This document shows, one piece after another, positions 5,985 to 13,689 of a DNA stretch of 27,395 bases. Position 1 is the stretch's first letter; every line of letters starts with the position of its first letter. The stretch comes from Conchiformibius kuhniae DSM 17694 (GTDB taxonomy: Bacteria > Pseudomonadota > Gammaproteobacteria > Burkholderiales > Neisseriaceae), in NCBI RefSeq assembly GCF_000428785.1, contig NZ_AUAP01000025.1, positions 1 to 27,395 of the forward strand, in the 5' to 3' direction. A model generated the notes under the pieces. It saw only the letters and a list, made by a program, of their open reading frames with translations, made no database searches and was not told where the DNA came from. A program made the position numbers and the translations under genes.

Positions 5985-6013
5985 ACTATACCGATTTTTA
6001 CATTGTTTGCCAA
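5985..6013 (-). promoter_or_regulatory. tRNA-Ser promoter
   Basis: On the minus strand: -35 TTGGCA (6008-6013), 17-base spacer, -10 TATAGT (5985-5990), 12 bases before the mature tRNA 5' end. Confidence 0.7.
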
Positions 6014-6160
6014 GTAAAATTTCGTATGCGGCTCTTGAAATAGGCAACATCATGATTATCATCAAAATAATCTTCATAAAAAGGGCAAAATCCCCCTTGT
6101 TTTTCGCCAAATCCGCCTTATATCCCTGCTCACGAACAATCAAATTTGAAGGAATACATG

Positions 6161-8737
6161 ATGCGATACGATAAATTGACCGCGAAGCTGCAACACGCAT
6201 TGCAAGATGCCCACAGCGTGGCGTTGGCGGGCGACCATGCCTATATCGAGCCCGTCCACCTGCTCAAAACCCTGTTGGACGACAACAGCAACGGCATGGC
6301 AACCCTGTTGGCAAACGCGGGCGGCCACCCCGCGCAAATCCGTCAAGACGTTCAGGCAGCCTTGAACGCGCTGCCGCGCGTATCGGGACAGGGCGGCGAA
6401 GTGAACGTGGGACGCGCTTTGGCGAATGTGTTTAATCTGATGGACAAAGCCGCGATGAAACACGGCGATGCCTACATCGCCAGCGAATGGTTTTTCCCCG
6501 CCCTGCTGGAAAGCGGCGATGCTGCCGCGAAAATCCTCACCGGCGCGGGCGTGGACAAAAACCGCCTCAACCAAGCCGTGCAACAACTGCGCGGCGGCAA
6601 CACCGTCAATGATGCCAACGCCGAAGACCAGCGCGAAGCCCTGAAAAAATACACGCTGGATTTGACCGCCCGCGCCCGCGAAGGCAAGCTTGACCCCGTT
6701 ATCGGGCGCGATGACGAAATCCGCCGCGCCGTGCAAGTGCTGCAACGGCGCACCAAAAACAATCCCGTGTTAATCGGCGAACCGGGCGTGGGCAAAACCG
6801 CGATTGTGGAAGGCTTGGCGCAACGGATTGTCAACGGCGAAGTACCCGAATCCCTGCGCGACAAACGCCTGCTGGTGTTGGATTTGGCGGCCTTGATTGC
6901 GGGCGCGAAATATCGCGGCGAGTTTGAAGAACGCCTCAAAGCCGTGTTGAACGACTTGGCAAAAGACGATGGCAACACGCTGATTTTTATTGACGAAATC
7001 CACACCCTTGTCGGCGCGGGCAAAACGGACGGCGCGATGGACGCGGGCAATATGCTCAAACCCGCGCTGGCACGCGGCGAGTTGCACTGCATCGGCGCGA
7101 CCACGCTGGACGAATACCGCCAATACATTGAAAAAGATGCCGCTTTGGAACGCCGTTTCCAAAAAGTGTTGGTGAACGAACCGAGCGTGGAAGACACGGT
7201 GGCGATTTTGCGCGGCTTGCAGGAGCGTTACGAAATCCATCACGGCGTGGACATCACCGACCCCGCCATCGTTGCCGCCGCCGAGTTGTCCAACCGCTAC
7301 ATCACCGACCGTTTCCTGCCCGACAAAGCCATTGATTTAGTGGACGAAGCCGCCAGCCGCATCAAAATGGAGCTGGATTCCAAGCCTGAACAGATGGACA
7401 AGCTCGACCGCCGCATTATCCAGTTGAAAATGGAAAAAATGCACGTTGAAAAAGAAACGGACGAGGCCAGCAAAAAACGTTTGCAACTGATTGACGAAGA
7501 AATCGCGGTTTTGCAAAAAGAATACGCCGATTTGGACGAAATCTGGAAAGCGGAAAAAGCGGTGTCGGCAGGCACGGCGGGCTTGAAAAAGCAGATTGAC
7601 GAAACCAAAGTGCAGATTGAACAGGCGAAACGTCAGGGCGATTTTGCCCGCGCTTCGGAATTGGAATACGGCGAGTTGCCGAAATTGGCGCAGCAGCTTC
7701 AGGCAGCCGAGCAAAGCGGCGGCGGTACCCGGCCGAACAAGCTGTTCCGCACGGAAGTGGGGGCGGAAGAAATCGCCGAAATCGTGTCGCGCATGACCGG
7801 CATTCCCGTGTCCAAAATGATGGCGGGCGAGCGCGAGAAGCTGTTGAAAATGGAAGAGGTTTTGCATCAGCGTGTGGTCGGTCAGGACGAAGCGGTGCGG
7901 GCGGTGGCGGACGCAATCCGCCGCAGCCGTTCCGGTTTGGCCGACCCGAACAAGCCCTATGGCAGCTTTCTGTTTCTGGGCCCGACCGGAGTGGGCAAAA
8001 CCGAGTTATGCAAAACGCTGGCGGGCTTTTTGTTTGACAGCGAGGAGCATTTAATCCGCGTGGATATGTCGGAATACATGGAAAAACACAGCATTGCGCG
8101 TTTGATTGGTGCGCCGCCGGGCTATGTGGGCTACGAAGAGGGCGGTTATCTCACCGAGCAGGTGCGCCGCAAACCGTACAGCGTGATTTTGCTGGACGAA
8201 GTGGAAAAAGCGCACCCCGATGTGTTCAATATTCTGCTGCAAGTGCTTGATGACGGACGTTTGACGGACGGGCAGGGGCGCACGGTGGACTTTAAAAACA
8301 CGGTGATTGTGATGACCAGCAATATCGGCAGCCAGCACATTCAGGATTTGGGCGACACCGCCGATTATGCGGCGGTGAAAGCGGCGGTGATGGCGGACGT
8401 GAAAGCCTATTTCCGTCCCGAACTGATTAACCGCATTGATGAAGTGGTGGTGTTTCACGGCTTGGGTCGCGAACATATCCGCAGCATCGCGCAAATCCAA
8501 TTGCAAAGCTTGCGCCGCCGTTTGGCAACACAGGATTTGCATTTGGCGGTTTCCGAAGCGGCGTTGGACGTGTTGGCGCAGGCGGGTTTTGACCCGATTT
8601 ACGGGGCGCGTCCGCTCAAACGGGCGATTCAGGCGGAGCTGGAAAATCCGCTTGCCAAAGCCTTGTTGGAAGGGCGTTATGCGGCGGGTGCGACCGTAAA
8701 CGTGGACGCGGACGGCGATAATCTGGTGTTTGTTTAA
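6161..8737 (+). CDS. clpB: ATP-dependent disaggregase ClpB (Hsp100)
   Basis: 858 aa, same size as E. coli ClpB. A hexameric AAA+ machine that works with DnaK to pull polypeptides out of aggregates. Domains in order: N domain (1-150, RYDKLTAKLQHALQDA); NBD1 with Walker A GEPGVGKT near 205 and Walker B LIFIDEIH near 275; coiled-coil M domain about 400-525; NBD2 with Walker A GPTGVGKT near 608 and Walker B VILLDEVEKAHPDV; GFDPIYGARPLKRAIQ at the C-terminus. Two ATGs follow GAAGGAA (6148-6154); the second (6161) has better spacing and gives the family start MRYDK. CTTGAA at 6033-6038 resembles half of a heat-shock sigma-32 -35, but no matching -10 (CCCCAT) is visible. Intragenic DUS at 6351-6362. 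Confidence 0.98.
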   Translation: MRYDKLTAKLQHALQDAHSVALAGDHAYIEPVHLLKTLLDDNSNGMATLLANAGGHPAQIRQDVQAALNALPRVSGQGGEVNVGRALANVFNLMDKAAMKHGDAYIASEWFFPALLESGDAAAKILTGAGVDKNRLNQAVQQLRGGNTVNDANAEDQREALKKYTLDLTARAREGKLDPVIGRDDEIRRAVQVLQRRTKNNPVLIGEPGVGKTAIVEGLAQRIVNGEVPESLRDKRLLVLDLAALIAGAKYRGEFEERLKAVLNDLAKDDGNTLIFIDEIHTLVGAGKTDGAMDAGNMLKPALARGELHCIGATTLDEYRQYIEKDAALERRFQKVLVNEPSVEDTVAILRGLQERYEIHHGVDITDPAIVAAAELSNRYITDRFLPDKAIDLVDEAASRIKMELDSKPEQMDKLDRRIIQLKMEKMHVEKETDEASKKRLQLIDEEIAVLQKEYADLDEIWKAEKAVSAGTAGLKKQIDETKVQIEQAKRQGDFARASELEYGELPKLAQQLQAAEQSGGGTRPNKLFRTEVGAEEIAEIVSRMTGIPVSKMMAGEREKLLKMEEVLHQRVVGQDEAVRAVADAIRRSRSGLADPNKPYGSFLFLGPTGVGKTELCKTLAGFLFDSEEHLIRVDMSEYMEKHSIARLIGAPPGYVGYEEGGYLTEQVRRKPYSVILLDEVEKAHPDVFNILLQVLDDGRLTDGQGRTVDFKNTVIVMTSNIGSQHIQDLGDTADYAAVKAAVMADVKAYFRPELINRIDEVVVFHGLGREHIRSIAQIQLQSLRRRLATQDLHLAVSEAALDVLAQAGFDPIYGARPLKRAIQAELENPLAKALLEGRYAAGATVNVDADGDNLVFV
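6351..6362 (-). repeat. DNA uptake sequence AGGCTGCCTGAA (in clpB)
   Basis: Exact match on the minus strand (TTCAGGCAGCCT on the plus strand), encoding part of Val-Gln-Ala-Ala. Confidence 0.9.
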
Positions 8738-8745
8738 CTGAAAAG

Positions 8746-8784
8746 CGGGCTGCCTAAAACGGTTTCAGGCAGCCCGAAAATTTT
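8746..8784 (+). terminator. clpB terminator built from two imperfect uptake sequences
   Basis: Arms CGGGCTGCCT (8746-8755) and AGGCAGCCCG (8767-8776), followed by AAAATTTTAAA. Each arm is one base from a DUS. Inverted DUS pairs commonly serve as terminators in Neisseriaceae. Confidence 0.75.
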
Positions 8785-8786
8785 AA

Positions 8787-9037
8787 ATGAAAAATGTGCG
8801 CTTATCGGTACATTCGTCCGAGTATTTGTATTTACGGAATAAATTGCTGCAACGCCGTTTGGATTTGGGTTTGTCGCAACGGGCTTTGGCAGAAAAAATG
8901 GGGGGGTTCATTCGTTTGTCGGCAAGGTGGAAACGGGCGACAGGCGTTTGGATATTTTTGAATTGATGGAATATTGCGCCCGCTTGGATTGGGACGCGGC
9001 GGAACTTGTGCAAGAATTGCGGCAGCATTTCGGCTAA
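8787..9037 (+). pseudogene. XRE-family helix-turn-helix regulator, frameshifted at a G7 tract
   Basis: From ATG 8787 the frame reads MKNVRLSVHSSEYLYLRNKL and on through LGLSQRALAEKMG, the first helices of an XRE HTH. At the run of seven G (8900-8906) it goes out of frame and stops at 8964-8966 (59 aa). In the next frame the domain continues as HSFVGKVETGDRRLDIFELM and YCARLDWDAAELVQELRQHFG to TAA at 9035-9037. Adding one G restores an 83-aa protein with a standard HTH (S/V-F-V-x-K-x-E-x-G-x-R-R-L-D). Either a decayed gene, a phase-off state or a sequencing error. The ATG is ten bases past the clpB terminator stem, with no clear RBS or promoter, which favours decay. Confidence 0.75.
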
Positions 9038-9091
9038 AATACGCACACGCTTTGCGCCCCGTTTCCCCACCGTCCACACAAAGGCATGATG

Positions 9092-10606
9092 ATGCACCCT
9101 CAAGCCATACTGATTTTTTCCGTGTTTATTGTCGCCAGTTGCGGACTGGCATACGAACTGGTGATGGCGGCACTCGCCAGCTACCTGCTCGGCGACAGCA
9201 TTTTGCAATTTTCGTCCATCATCGGGCTGTACCTGTTTGCGATGGGCATCGGCGCACACCTCACGCGCTACATTCCCGACCGCGACACGCTCAAACGTTT
9301 TATTGAAATCGAATTGTTTGTCGGGCTGATTGGCGGGCTTTCCGCCTTGTTTTTGTTTGTGGCATTCGGTTTGCAAAGCGCACCGTTCCGCACCCTGCTT
9401 TACGCGCTGGTGTTGCTGGTGGGCGCGGTGGTCGGCATGGAAATCCCGCTTGTGATGCGCGTGCTGAACGATGAGAAAACCGCATTCAAAGACTTGGTTG
9501 CCCGTGTTTTGACCTTTGACTATTTGGGCGCGTTGGCAGTATCGCTGCTGTTTCCGCTCGTACTCGCGCCCAAGCTGGGCATGGCGCGTTCCGCGCTGCT
9601 GTTCGGCATTTTGAACGCGGCGGTGGCGATGCTGACGGCACGGCTGTTCCGCGACAGGCTGCCTGCATACCGCGCCCTGCAAAGCCGCGCCGTATTGGTG
9701 TTGGCGGGGCTGCTGCTGGCGTTTGCCTACGCGGGGCGCATCACCCTTGCCGCCGAACAGCGTTATTTCGGCGACCCGATTGTTTACCAAAGCCATTCGC
9801 CCTACCAACGCCTTGCCATCACCCGTTGGCAGGACGACATCCGCCTGTATCTCAACGGTAATTTGCAATTTTCCAGCAAAGACGAAGCGCGTTACCACGA
9901 AGCGCTCGTGCTGCCTGCGATGCAGACGGCGGCGCGGCGCGACAAAGTGTTGATTTTGGGCGGCGGCGACGGCTTGGCGGCGCGGGAAGTGTTGAAATAT
10001 CCCGATGTTCAACAAGTTACGCTGGTGGATTTGGACCCGGAAATGACGCGCACCTTCCAAACCGCCGCCGCGCTCACGCAACTGAACGCCAACGCGCTCA
10101 AGCACCCGAAAATGCAGATTGTCAATGCCGATGCCGCGCAATGGTTGGAGCAAAACCGCGAGCGTTTTGACGTGATGATTATCGATTTGCCCGACCCGTC
10201 CAATTTTTCGCTGGGGAAACTGTATTCCGTGCCGATGTACCGTTTGGCGGCGCGGCATTTGGCGGACGGCGGCAAAATGGCGGTACAGTCCACTTCGCCC
10301 TATTTTGCACCGAATGCCTATTGGTCGGTGGTGAAAACGCTGGAAACGGCGGGGCTGCACACCGCGCCTTATCATGTGTATGTACCGTCTTTCGGGGAAT
10401 GGGGTTTCGTATTGGCATCGGCGCGGGCGGATTTGCGCGTACCGGCGCGGTTTGACGTGCCCACGCGCTTTTTAAACGCCGACACCGCCGCGCAGATGTT
10501 CCGTTTCCCGCCCGATATGGCGCGGCGCGAGGTGGAAGCGAATTATTTGAACAATCAGGCTTTGGTGGCGTATTTTGCCGATGATTGGGCGAAGGTGATA
10601 AGATGA
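9092..10606 (+). CDS. speE: Polyamine aminopropyltransferase (spermidine synthase) with membrane domain
   Basis: 504 aa. The N-terminal 220 residues hold six to seven hydrophobic helices (first at 5-32, last about 200-218); the C-terminal half is a spermidine-synthase fold. Seen are SPYQRLAI near 236, LYLNGNLQFSSKDEARYHEAL (252-272), the decarboxylated-SAM loop GGGDG at 290-294, VDLDPEM, and the catalytic DLPDPSNFSLGKLYS at 365-379. The reaction is transfer of an aminopropyl group from decarboxylated SAM to putrescine or a related amine; exact polyamine not predictable. Three consecutive ATGs (9086, 9089, 9092) follow AAAGG; the third has best spacing. No speD in view. Confidence 0.9.
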   Translation: MHPQAILIFSVFIVASCGLAYELVMAALASYLLGDSILQFSSIIGLYLFAMGIGAHLTRYIPDRDTLKRFIEIELFVGLIGGLSALFLFVAFGLQSAPFRTLLYALVLLVGAVVGMEIPLVMRVLNDEKTAFKDLVARVLTFDYLGALAVSLLFPLVLAPKLGMARSALLFGILNAAVAMLTARLFRDRLPAYRALQSRAVLVLAGLLLAFAYAGRITLAAEQRYFGDPIVYQSHSPYQRLAITRWQDDIRLYLNGNLQFSSKDEARYHEALVLPAMQTAARRDKVLILGGGDGLAAREVLKYPDVQQVTLVDLDPEMTRTFQTAAALTQLNANALKHPKMQIVNADAAQWLEQNRERFDVMIIDLPDPSNFSLGKLYSVPMYRLAARHLADGGKMAVQSTSPYFAPNAYWSVVKTLETAGLHTAPYHVYVPSFGEWGFVLASARADLRVPARFDVPTRFLNADTAAQMFRFPPDMARREVEANYLNNQALVAYFADDWAKVIR

Positions 10607-10608
10607 GT

Positions 10609-10623
10609 TTCAGGCTGCCTGAA
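10609..10623. repeat. Palindromic DNA uptake sequence (both strands)
   Basis: TTCAGGCTGCCTGAA gives AGGCTGCCTGAA on plus and AGGCAGCCTGAA on minus. It starts two bases after the speE stop and its hairpin may terminate that gene. Confidence 0.85.
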
Positions 10624-10631
10624 AAGCCATA

Positions 10632-10660
10632 TTGACATTCCTTAAAACAAGAAATATAAA
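10632..10660 (+). promoter_or_regulatory. Near-consensus sigma-70 promoter of the lipoprotein gene
   Basis: -35 TTGACA (10632-10637, perfect), 17-base spacer, -10 TATAAA (10655-10660). This is the strongest-looking promoter in the window and suggests high constitutive expression of the following gene. Confidence 0.8.
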
Positions 10661-10701
10661 TGCAAATTTCTACCTGTTTCCCTTATTAAGGATATTGCAA
10701 C

Positions 10702-11085
10702 ATGAATACCAAATACCTTTTCACGGCAGCATTCGTTTTGTTTTTAAGCGCATGCGCCGGTAACCAAGTTTTTGTCCCCGCCCATTGGGAACGCGCAGGC
10801 ACTTCGGCCGAAGAAACAACCAATAAATATGAATCTTGCGTTTATGATGTCGGCATGAACAAAGTGCAACGCGATATGAATCTGCGTTTGGTGGAAGCGT
10901 GCATGAAAGCTGCCGGATTCCGTTGGGTTCCCGCACACATGAAAACAGTTGAATCTGCCACAGCCGTTGCCGCACCGAGTACGCCCGCACCATCTGCACC
11001 GCCACCTGTACCGCGTACCGTTACAACCGAAAAAACCATTACCAACACTACAACGCAGATTATTGAATTAAAACCCAATAACTAA
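10702..11085 (+). CDS. Small putative lipoprotein, unknown function
   Basis: 127 aa. A short basic/hydrophobic signal (MNTKYLFTAAFVLFLSAC) ends in the lipobox LSAC, with the lipidated Cys at 18. The mature part has a compact region with two cysteines (KYESCVYDV and LVEACMKAAGFRWVP, about 48-78), then a Pro/Ala-rich stretch (PSTPAPSAPPPVPRT) and a Thr-rich tail. I do not recognise a named domain. AAGGA lies upstream of the ATG, and a near-consensus promoter precedes it, so it is probably an abundant envelope protein. Followed by a hairpin; monocistronic. Confidence 0.8.
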   Translation: MNTKYLFTAAFVLFLSACAGNQVFVPAHWERAGTSAEETTNKYESCVYDVGMNKVQRDMNLRLVEACMKAAGFRWVPAHMKTVESATAVAAPSTPAPSAPPPVPRTVTTEKTITNTTTQIIELKPNN

Positions 11086-11091
11086 TTCCAC

Positions 11092-11116
11092 ACCGCCCGT
11101 TGCCACCACGGGCGGT
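11092..11116 (+). terminator. Hairpin after the lipoprotein gene
   Basis: Perfect arms ACCGCCCGT (11092-11100) and ACGGGCGGT (11108-11116), loop of seven, followed by only a short TT; probable intrinsic terminator. Confidence 0.65.
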
Positions 11117-11180
11117 TTCAGCAACAGGGTGAGCCACACGCGCCGTTCCCGAATGATGCGGTGCGCACGGCACTTTTACT

Positions 11181-11204
11181 CCCTCCCCCATTTACGGGGG
11201 AGGG
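11181..11204. repeat. C/G-rich hairpin ahead of tilS
   Basis: CCCTCCCCC (11181-11189) and GGGGGAGGG (11196-11204) are perfect arms around ATTTAC. The 3' arm holds a good Shine-Dalgarno sequence for an ATG at 11211, so it could mask that start; it may also just be a repeat, since a similar CCCTCCCCC...GGGGCGGGAG string occurs at 22662-22686. Confidence 0.5.
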
Positions 11205-11273
11205 AAAAATATGCGCCATTTCCGAAAAATTCGGTGCGCCGGACACACCCGACAACAATCCGCCACGCCAACC

Positions 11274-12575
11274 ATGCCCCACACCCTACCCCGCCGCCTC
11301 GCCCCCTTTTTCCAAACCCTGCACGGACAAACCGTTACGCTTGCCTTAAGCGGCGGTTTGGACTCGATGGTGCTGCTGCATCTGCTGCTGCACGCCCGCC
11401 GCGAACACGGTTTCGCACTCGCCGCCGCCCATGTGCATCACGGTTTGAGCGCGAATGCCGATGCGTGGGCGGATTTTTGCCGCGATTTTTGCGCGGCGCA
11501 CGATGTGCCGTTTGCGCTGGAAAAAGTGCGGGTGCTCAATCGCGGCGAAGGCGTGGAAGCGGCGGCGCGAAAGGCGCGTTATGCGGCGTTGGCGCGGCTG
11601 TCGCACGGCTGCCTTGCGCTCGCCCACCACGCGGACGACCAACGCGAAACCTATTTGCTCGCCGTATTGCGCGGCGGCGGCGTGCGGGCGTTGGCGGCGA
11701 TGCCCGCCGAAGTTTCAGGCAGCCTGCGCGTGGTGCGCCCTTTGTTGGACGTGTCCCGCGCCGAACTCGCCGCCTACGCGCGCGCCCACGCCGTGCCGCA
11801 TATTGAAGACGAAAGCAACGCCGACCCGCGTTTTTTACGCAACTGGCTGCGCCGCGACTGGCTGCCCGCCGCCGCGCAACGTTTGCCGCACCTGCCGCAA
11901 CAGCTTGATGCCGCCGTCCGCGCCGCACGTGACGAATTGGCATTGTTGGACGAGTTTACCCGCCACGACCGCGAACAGGTGTGCGCGGCGGGATTTTTTG
12001 ACTGCCTGCATTGGCGGGAATTGTCGGAGCTGCGCCGCCGCAATTTGCTGTACGACTTTGCCAAACAACACGGCTTGGGCACGCCCGCCCGCGCCGCCGT
12101 TGCCGCGTTTGCCGACACCCTCGCCGCCGCGCCCGCCCGCCACGCCGAATGGACACTGCCGCACGGCTGGGCAGTGGCGCATCGCGGACGGCTGCTGCCC
12201 CTGCCCCGCCGCCAAACCGAAGCCGCCGCGTGGCAACACGGCATCACCGACACTGCGGACGACATCGCCGCCGTCTGCGGCATCACATGGCAACACGGCG
12301 GCGGATTCAACACCCAACTGCGCCGCCAAAGCTGCCTGATTCGCCCCACAACGGCGGGCGACACCCTCACCGTTCGCGGCACACGCAAACGCACCAGCAA
12401 ACTCCTGTACGAACACGGCGTGCCGCCGCGTTTGCGGCGCACATGGCCGGTGCTGTGCGCGGCGGACGGCACACGCTGTCTTGCCCTTATCGGCATTGCC
12501 GTGTGCGATTCGGCGGCAGACCCGAACGGACACATGCCCCATCTGCCCGATTGGGCAAAATTCATTACCCGTTAG
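11274..12575 (+). CDS. tilS: tRNA(Ile)-lysidine synthase
   Basis: 433 aa. TilS attaches lysine to C34 of tRNA-Ile(CAU) using ATP, converting it to read AUA; essential. The N-terminal PP-loop motif LALSGGLDSMVLLHLLL is near residues 23-39, then AAHVHHGLSANADAW, LAHHADDQRETYLL and the NADPRFLRNWLRRDWLP segment of the PP-loop domain; the middle substrate-binding and C-terminal TilS-C domain (LRRQ...GVPPRLRRTWPVL) follow. ATG 11274 gives a family-like N-terminus (MPHTLPRRLAPFFQTL) but lacks a clear RBS. The in-frame ATG 11211 has GAGGGA five bases upstream and would add 21 unusual residues. The TAG stop coincides with the edge of a repeat element. Confidence 0.95.
   Translation: MPHTLPRRLAPFFQTLHGQTVTLALSGGLDSMVLLHLLLHARREHGFALAAAHVHHGLSANADAWADFCRDFCAAHDVPFALEKVRVLNRGEGVEAAARKARYAALARLSHGCLALAHHADDQRETYLLAVLRGGGVRALAAMPAEVSGSLRVVRPLLDVSRAELAAYARAHAVPHIEDESNADPRFLRNWLRRDWLPAAAQRLPHLPQQLDAAVRAARDELALLDEFTRHDREQVCAAGFFDCLHWRELSELRRRNLLYDFAKQHGLGTPARAAVAAFADTLAAAPARHAEWTLPHGWAVAHRGRLLPLPRRQTEAAAWQHGITDTADDIAAVCGITWQHGGGFNTQLRRQSCLIRPTTAGDTLTVRGTRKRTSKLLYEHGVPPRLRRTWPVLCAADGTRCLALIGIAVCDSAADPNGHMPHLPDWAKFITR
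11714..11725 (-). repeat. DNA uptake sequence AGGCTGCCTGAA (in tilS)
   Basis: Exact match on the minus strand (TTCAGGCAGCCT on plus), encoding Ser-Gly-Ser region of TilS; not palindromic. Confidence 0.9.
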
Positions 12576-12755
12576 ACCGAAAATCACTGCACCGTCATTC
12601 CCGCGCAGGTGTGAATCCAAGTCGAAGCACGACAAACCTTGATAAAACACGGCTTGCCAAGCATCGTGCAGTGGATTCCCGCATTCGTGGGAATGACGGC
12701 GTATTTTTATATTGCACTGATTTTCAGTAGAAAAATTTAAATAATGACACGCCCT
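12562..12755. mobile_element. MITE-like repeat copy C
   Basis: Left flank TCATT...GTTAGACCGAAAA matches the left flank of copy D (22401-22418), core 12592-12700 has dRS3-like ends, and the right tail ends AATGACACGCCCT. The core is a variant of the copy A core (shared TTGATAAAxCA, GCTTGCCAA, CATCG-GCA-GGATTCCCGCATTC). The left flank includes the last codons and TAG stop of tilS. Confidence 0.7.
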
Positions 12756-12844
12756 GTGCAGTGGATTTCCACATTCGCGGGAATAACGGCATTTTCCATA
12801 TCTCATTCATTTTCAGCAAAAAACTCAAGCAACGGCACACCCCG
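12666..12844. repeat. Diverged 90-bp tandem duplication of the repeat's right half
   Basis: GTGCAGTGGATT starts at both 12666 and 12756, exactly 90 bases apart. Both units run through a dRS3 half, TATTTT/CATTTT, ATTTTCAG and an A-rich stretch to a GACACGCCC/GCACACCCC end. The second unit encodes the stop codon (12825-12827) and last five codons of the DUF1853 gene. Confidence 0.75.
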
Positions 12845-13673
12845 AGCGCACCATCACCCGCGCCGTTTCGTGCCAACAGCCGTCATCGCGCCACACCGTT
12901 TCCGCATACAAACCGTCCGCCACCGCCGCCGTGCCCACAGGCAGCAAAGCCGCTTCCCCCACCCGCGCAGGGGCGAGCCACGCATGGCGCGGCAACGCAT
13001 GCCAACGGCAATCGGGCGAAGCGGGCGGCAAAGTTTCCGCCAAACGCCCCGCCCAAGCATGCGGCGGATAAACATCGTCCTGCGGCAACACGCCCGTCCC
13101 GCAAAACCCCATGCCGCGCACCACGCACACACTGCGTACCGCATCGGGGTCGATGCCCGCCGCCCGCAACGCCCCGCGCCCCGCCGCCGTTTGCGCCAAC
13201 GCCGACTGCCGCCGTAACTTGGCGGCTTTGCGCGGCAAAGTATCCCCACCGTCCCAACCCGCCATCTGCGCGGACGAGCCGTCCGCACTGCCGAAATATT
13301 TACAGCACAATTCAATATGATACGTCTGCCCGTTCAGTTCGGCGACAAAATCCAACGCCCCCGCATCGCGCCCGTGTTCGCGCACGGGCAAATTGTGCGC
13401 CAACAAACGGCTGTGCGGCGCATGTGCCAACCAATACGCCAGCAAACGTTCCGCATACCGTCCCAAACGTTCCCCCGCGCGGGCGGACGGCAAATCCGGC
13501 GGCGGCGCGGCGTCCCACACTAGCAGCAAGCGGAACCCCGCATCACCCAACAACAGGCGCACGGGCAATTCGCAGGGATTCGTCCACAAGGGCGGTGCGG
13601 TCAAAAGTGCCGCCAAATCGCGCACGGCGGGGTGACGCAAACGCCACCACAAAGCATCAAGGGCGTAGTTCAT
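12825..13673 (-). CDS. DUF1853 family protein
   Basis: 282 aa. Begins MNYALDALWWRLRHPAVRDLAALLTAPPLW, the hallmark N-terminus of DUF1853. Further in are LGRYAERLLAYWLAHAP, NLPVREHGRDAGALDFVAEL and HIELCCKYFG. The E-x-x-x-x-x-A-x-D-F...E-x-x-x-K arrangement looks like a PD-(D/E)XK nuclease-type core, but that is my inference; no function is established to my knowledge. The ATG at 13673 lies 16 bases after the gyrB stop, so it is probably co-transcribed with gyrB. The C-terminal residues GCAVA and the stop fall in repeat DNA, so the original terminus may have been altered. Cytosolic; no signal or membrane segment. Confidence 0.82.
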   Translation of the reverse strand: MNYALDALWWRLRHPAVRDLAALLTAPPLWTNPCELPVRLLLGDAGFRLLLVWDAAPPPDLPSARAGERLGRYAERLLAYWLAHAPHSRLLAHNLPVREHGRDAGALDFVAELNGQTYHIELCCKYFGSADGSSAQMAGWDGGDTLPRKAAKLRRQSALAQTAAGRGALRAAGIDPDAVRSVCVVRGMGFCGTGVLPQDDVYPPHAWAGRLAETLPPASPDCRWHALPRHAWLAPARVGEAALLPVGTAAVADGLYAETVWRDDGCWHETARVMVRSGCAVA

Positions 13674-13689
13674 CGGAATCTGCCCGCAC

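Noticed and set aside
6033..6052. Heat-shock sigma-32 promoter for clpB
   Set aside because: CTTGAA is present, but I find no CCCCAT-like -10 at the right distance, so I did not list it as a feature.
8783..10375. A 530-codon minus-strand open frame
   Set aside because: Fully antisense to the spermidine synthase gene; its translation is rich in Arg/His/Gln without domains.
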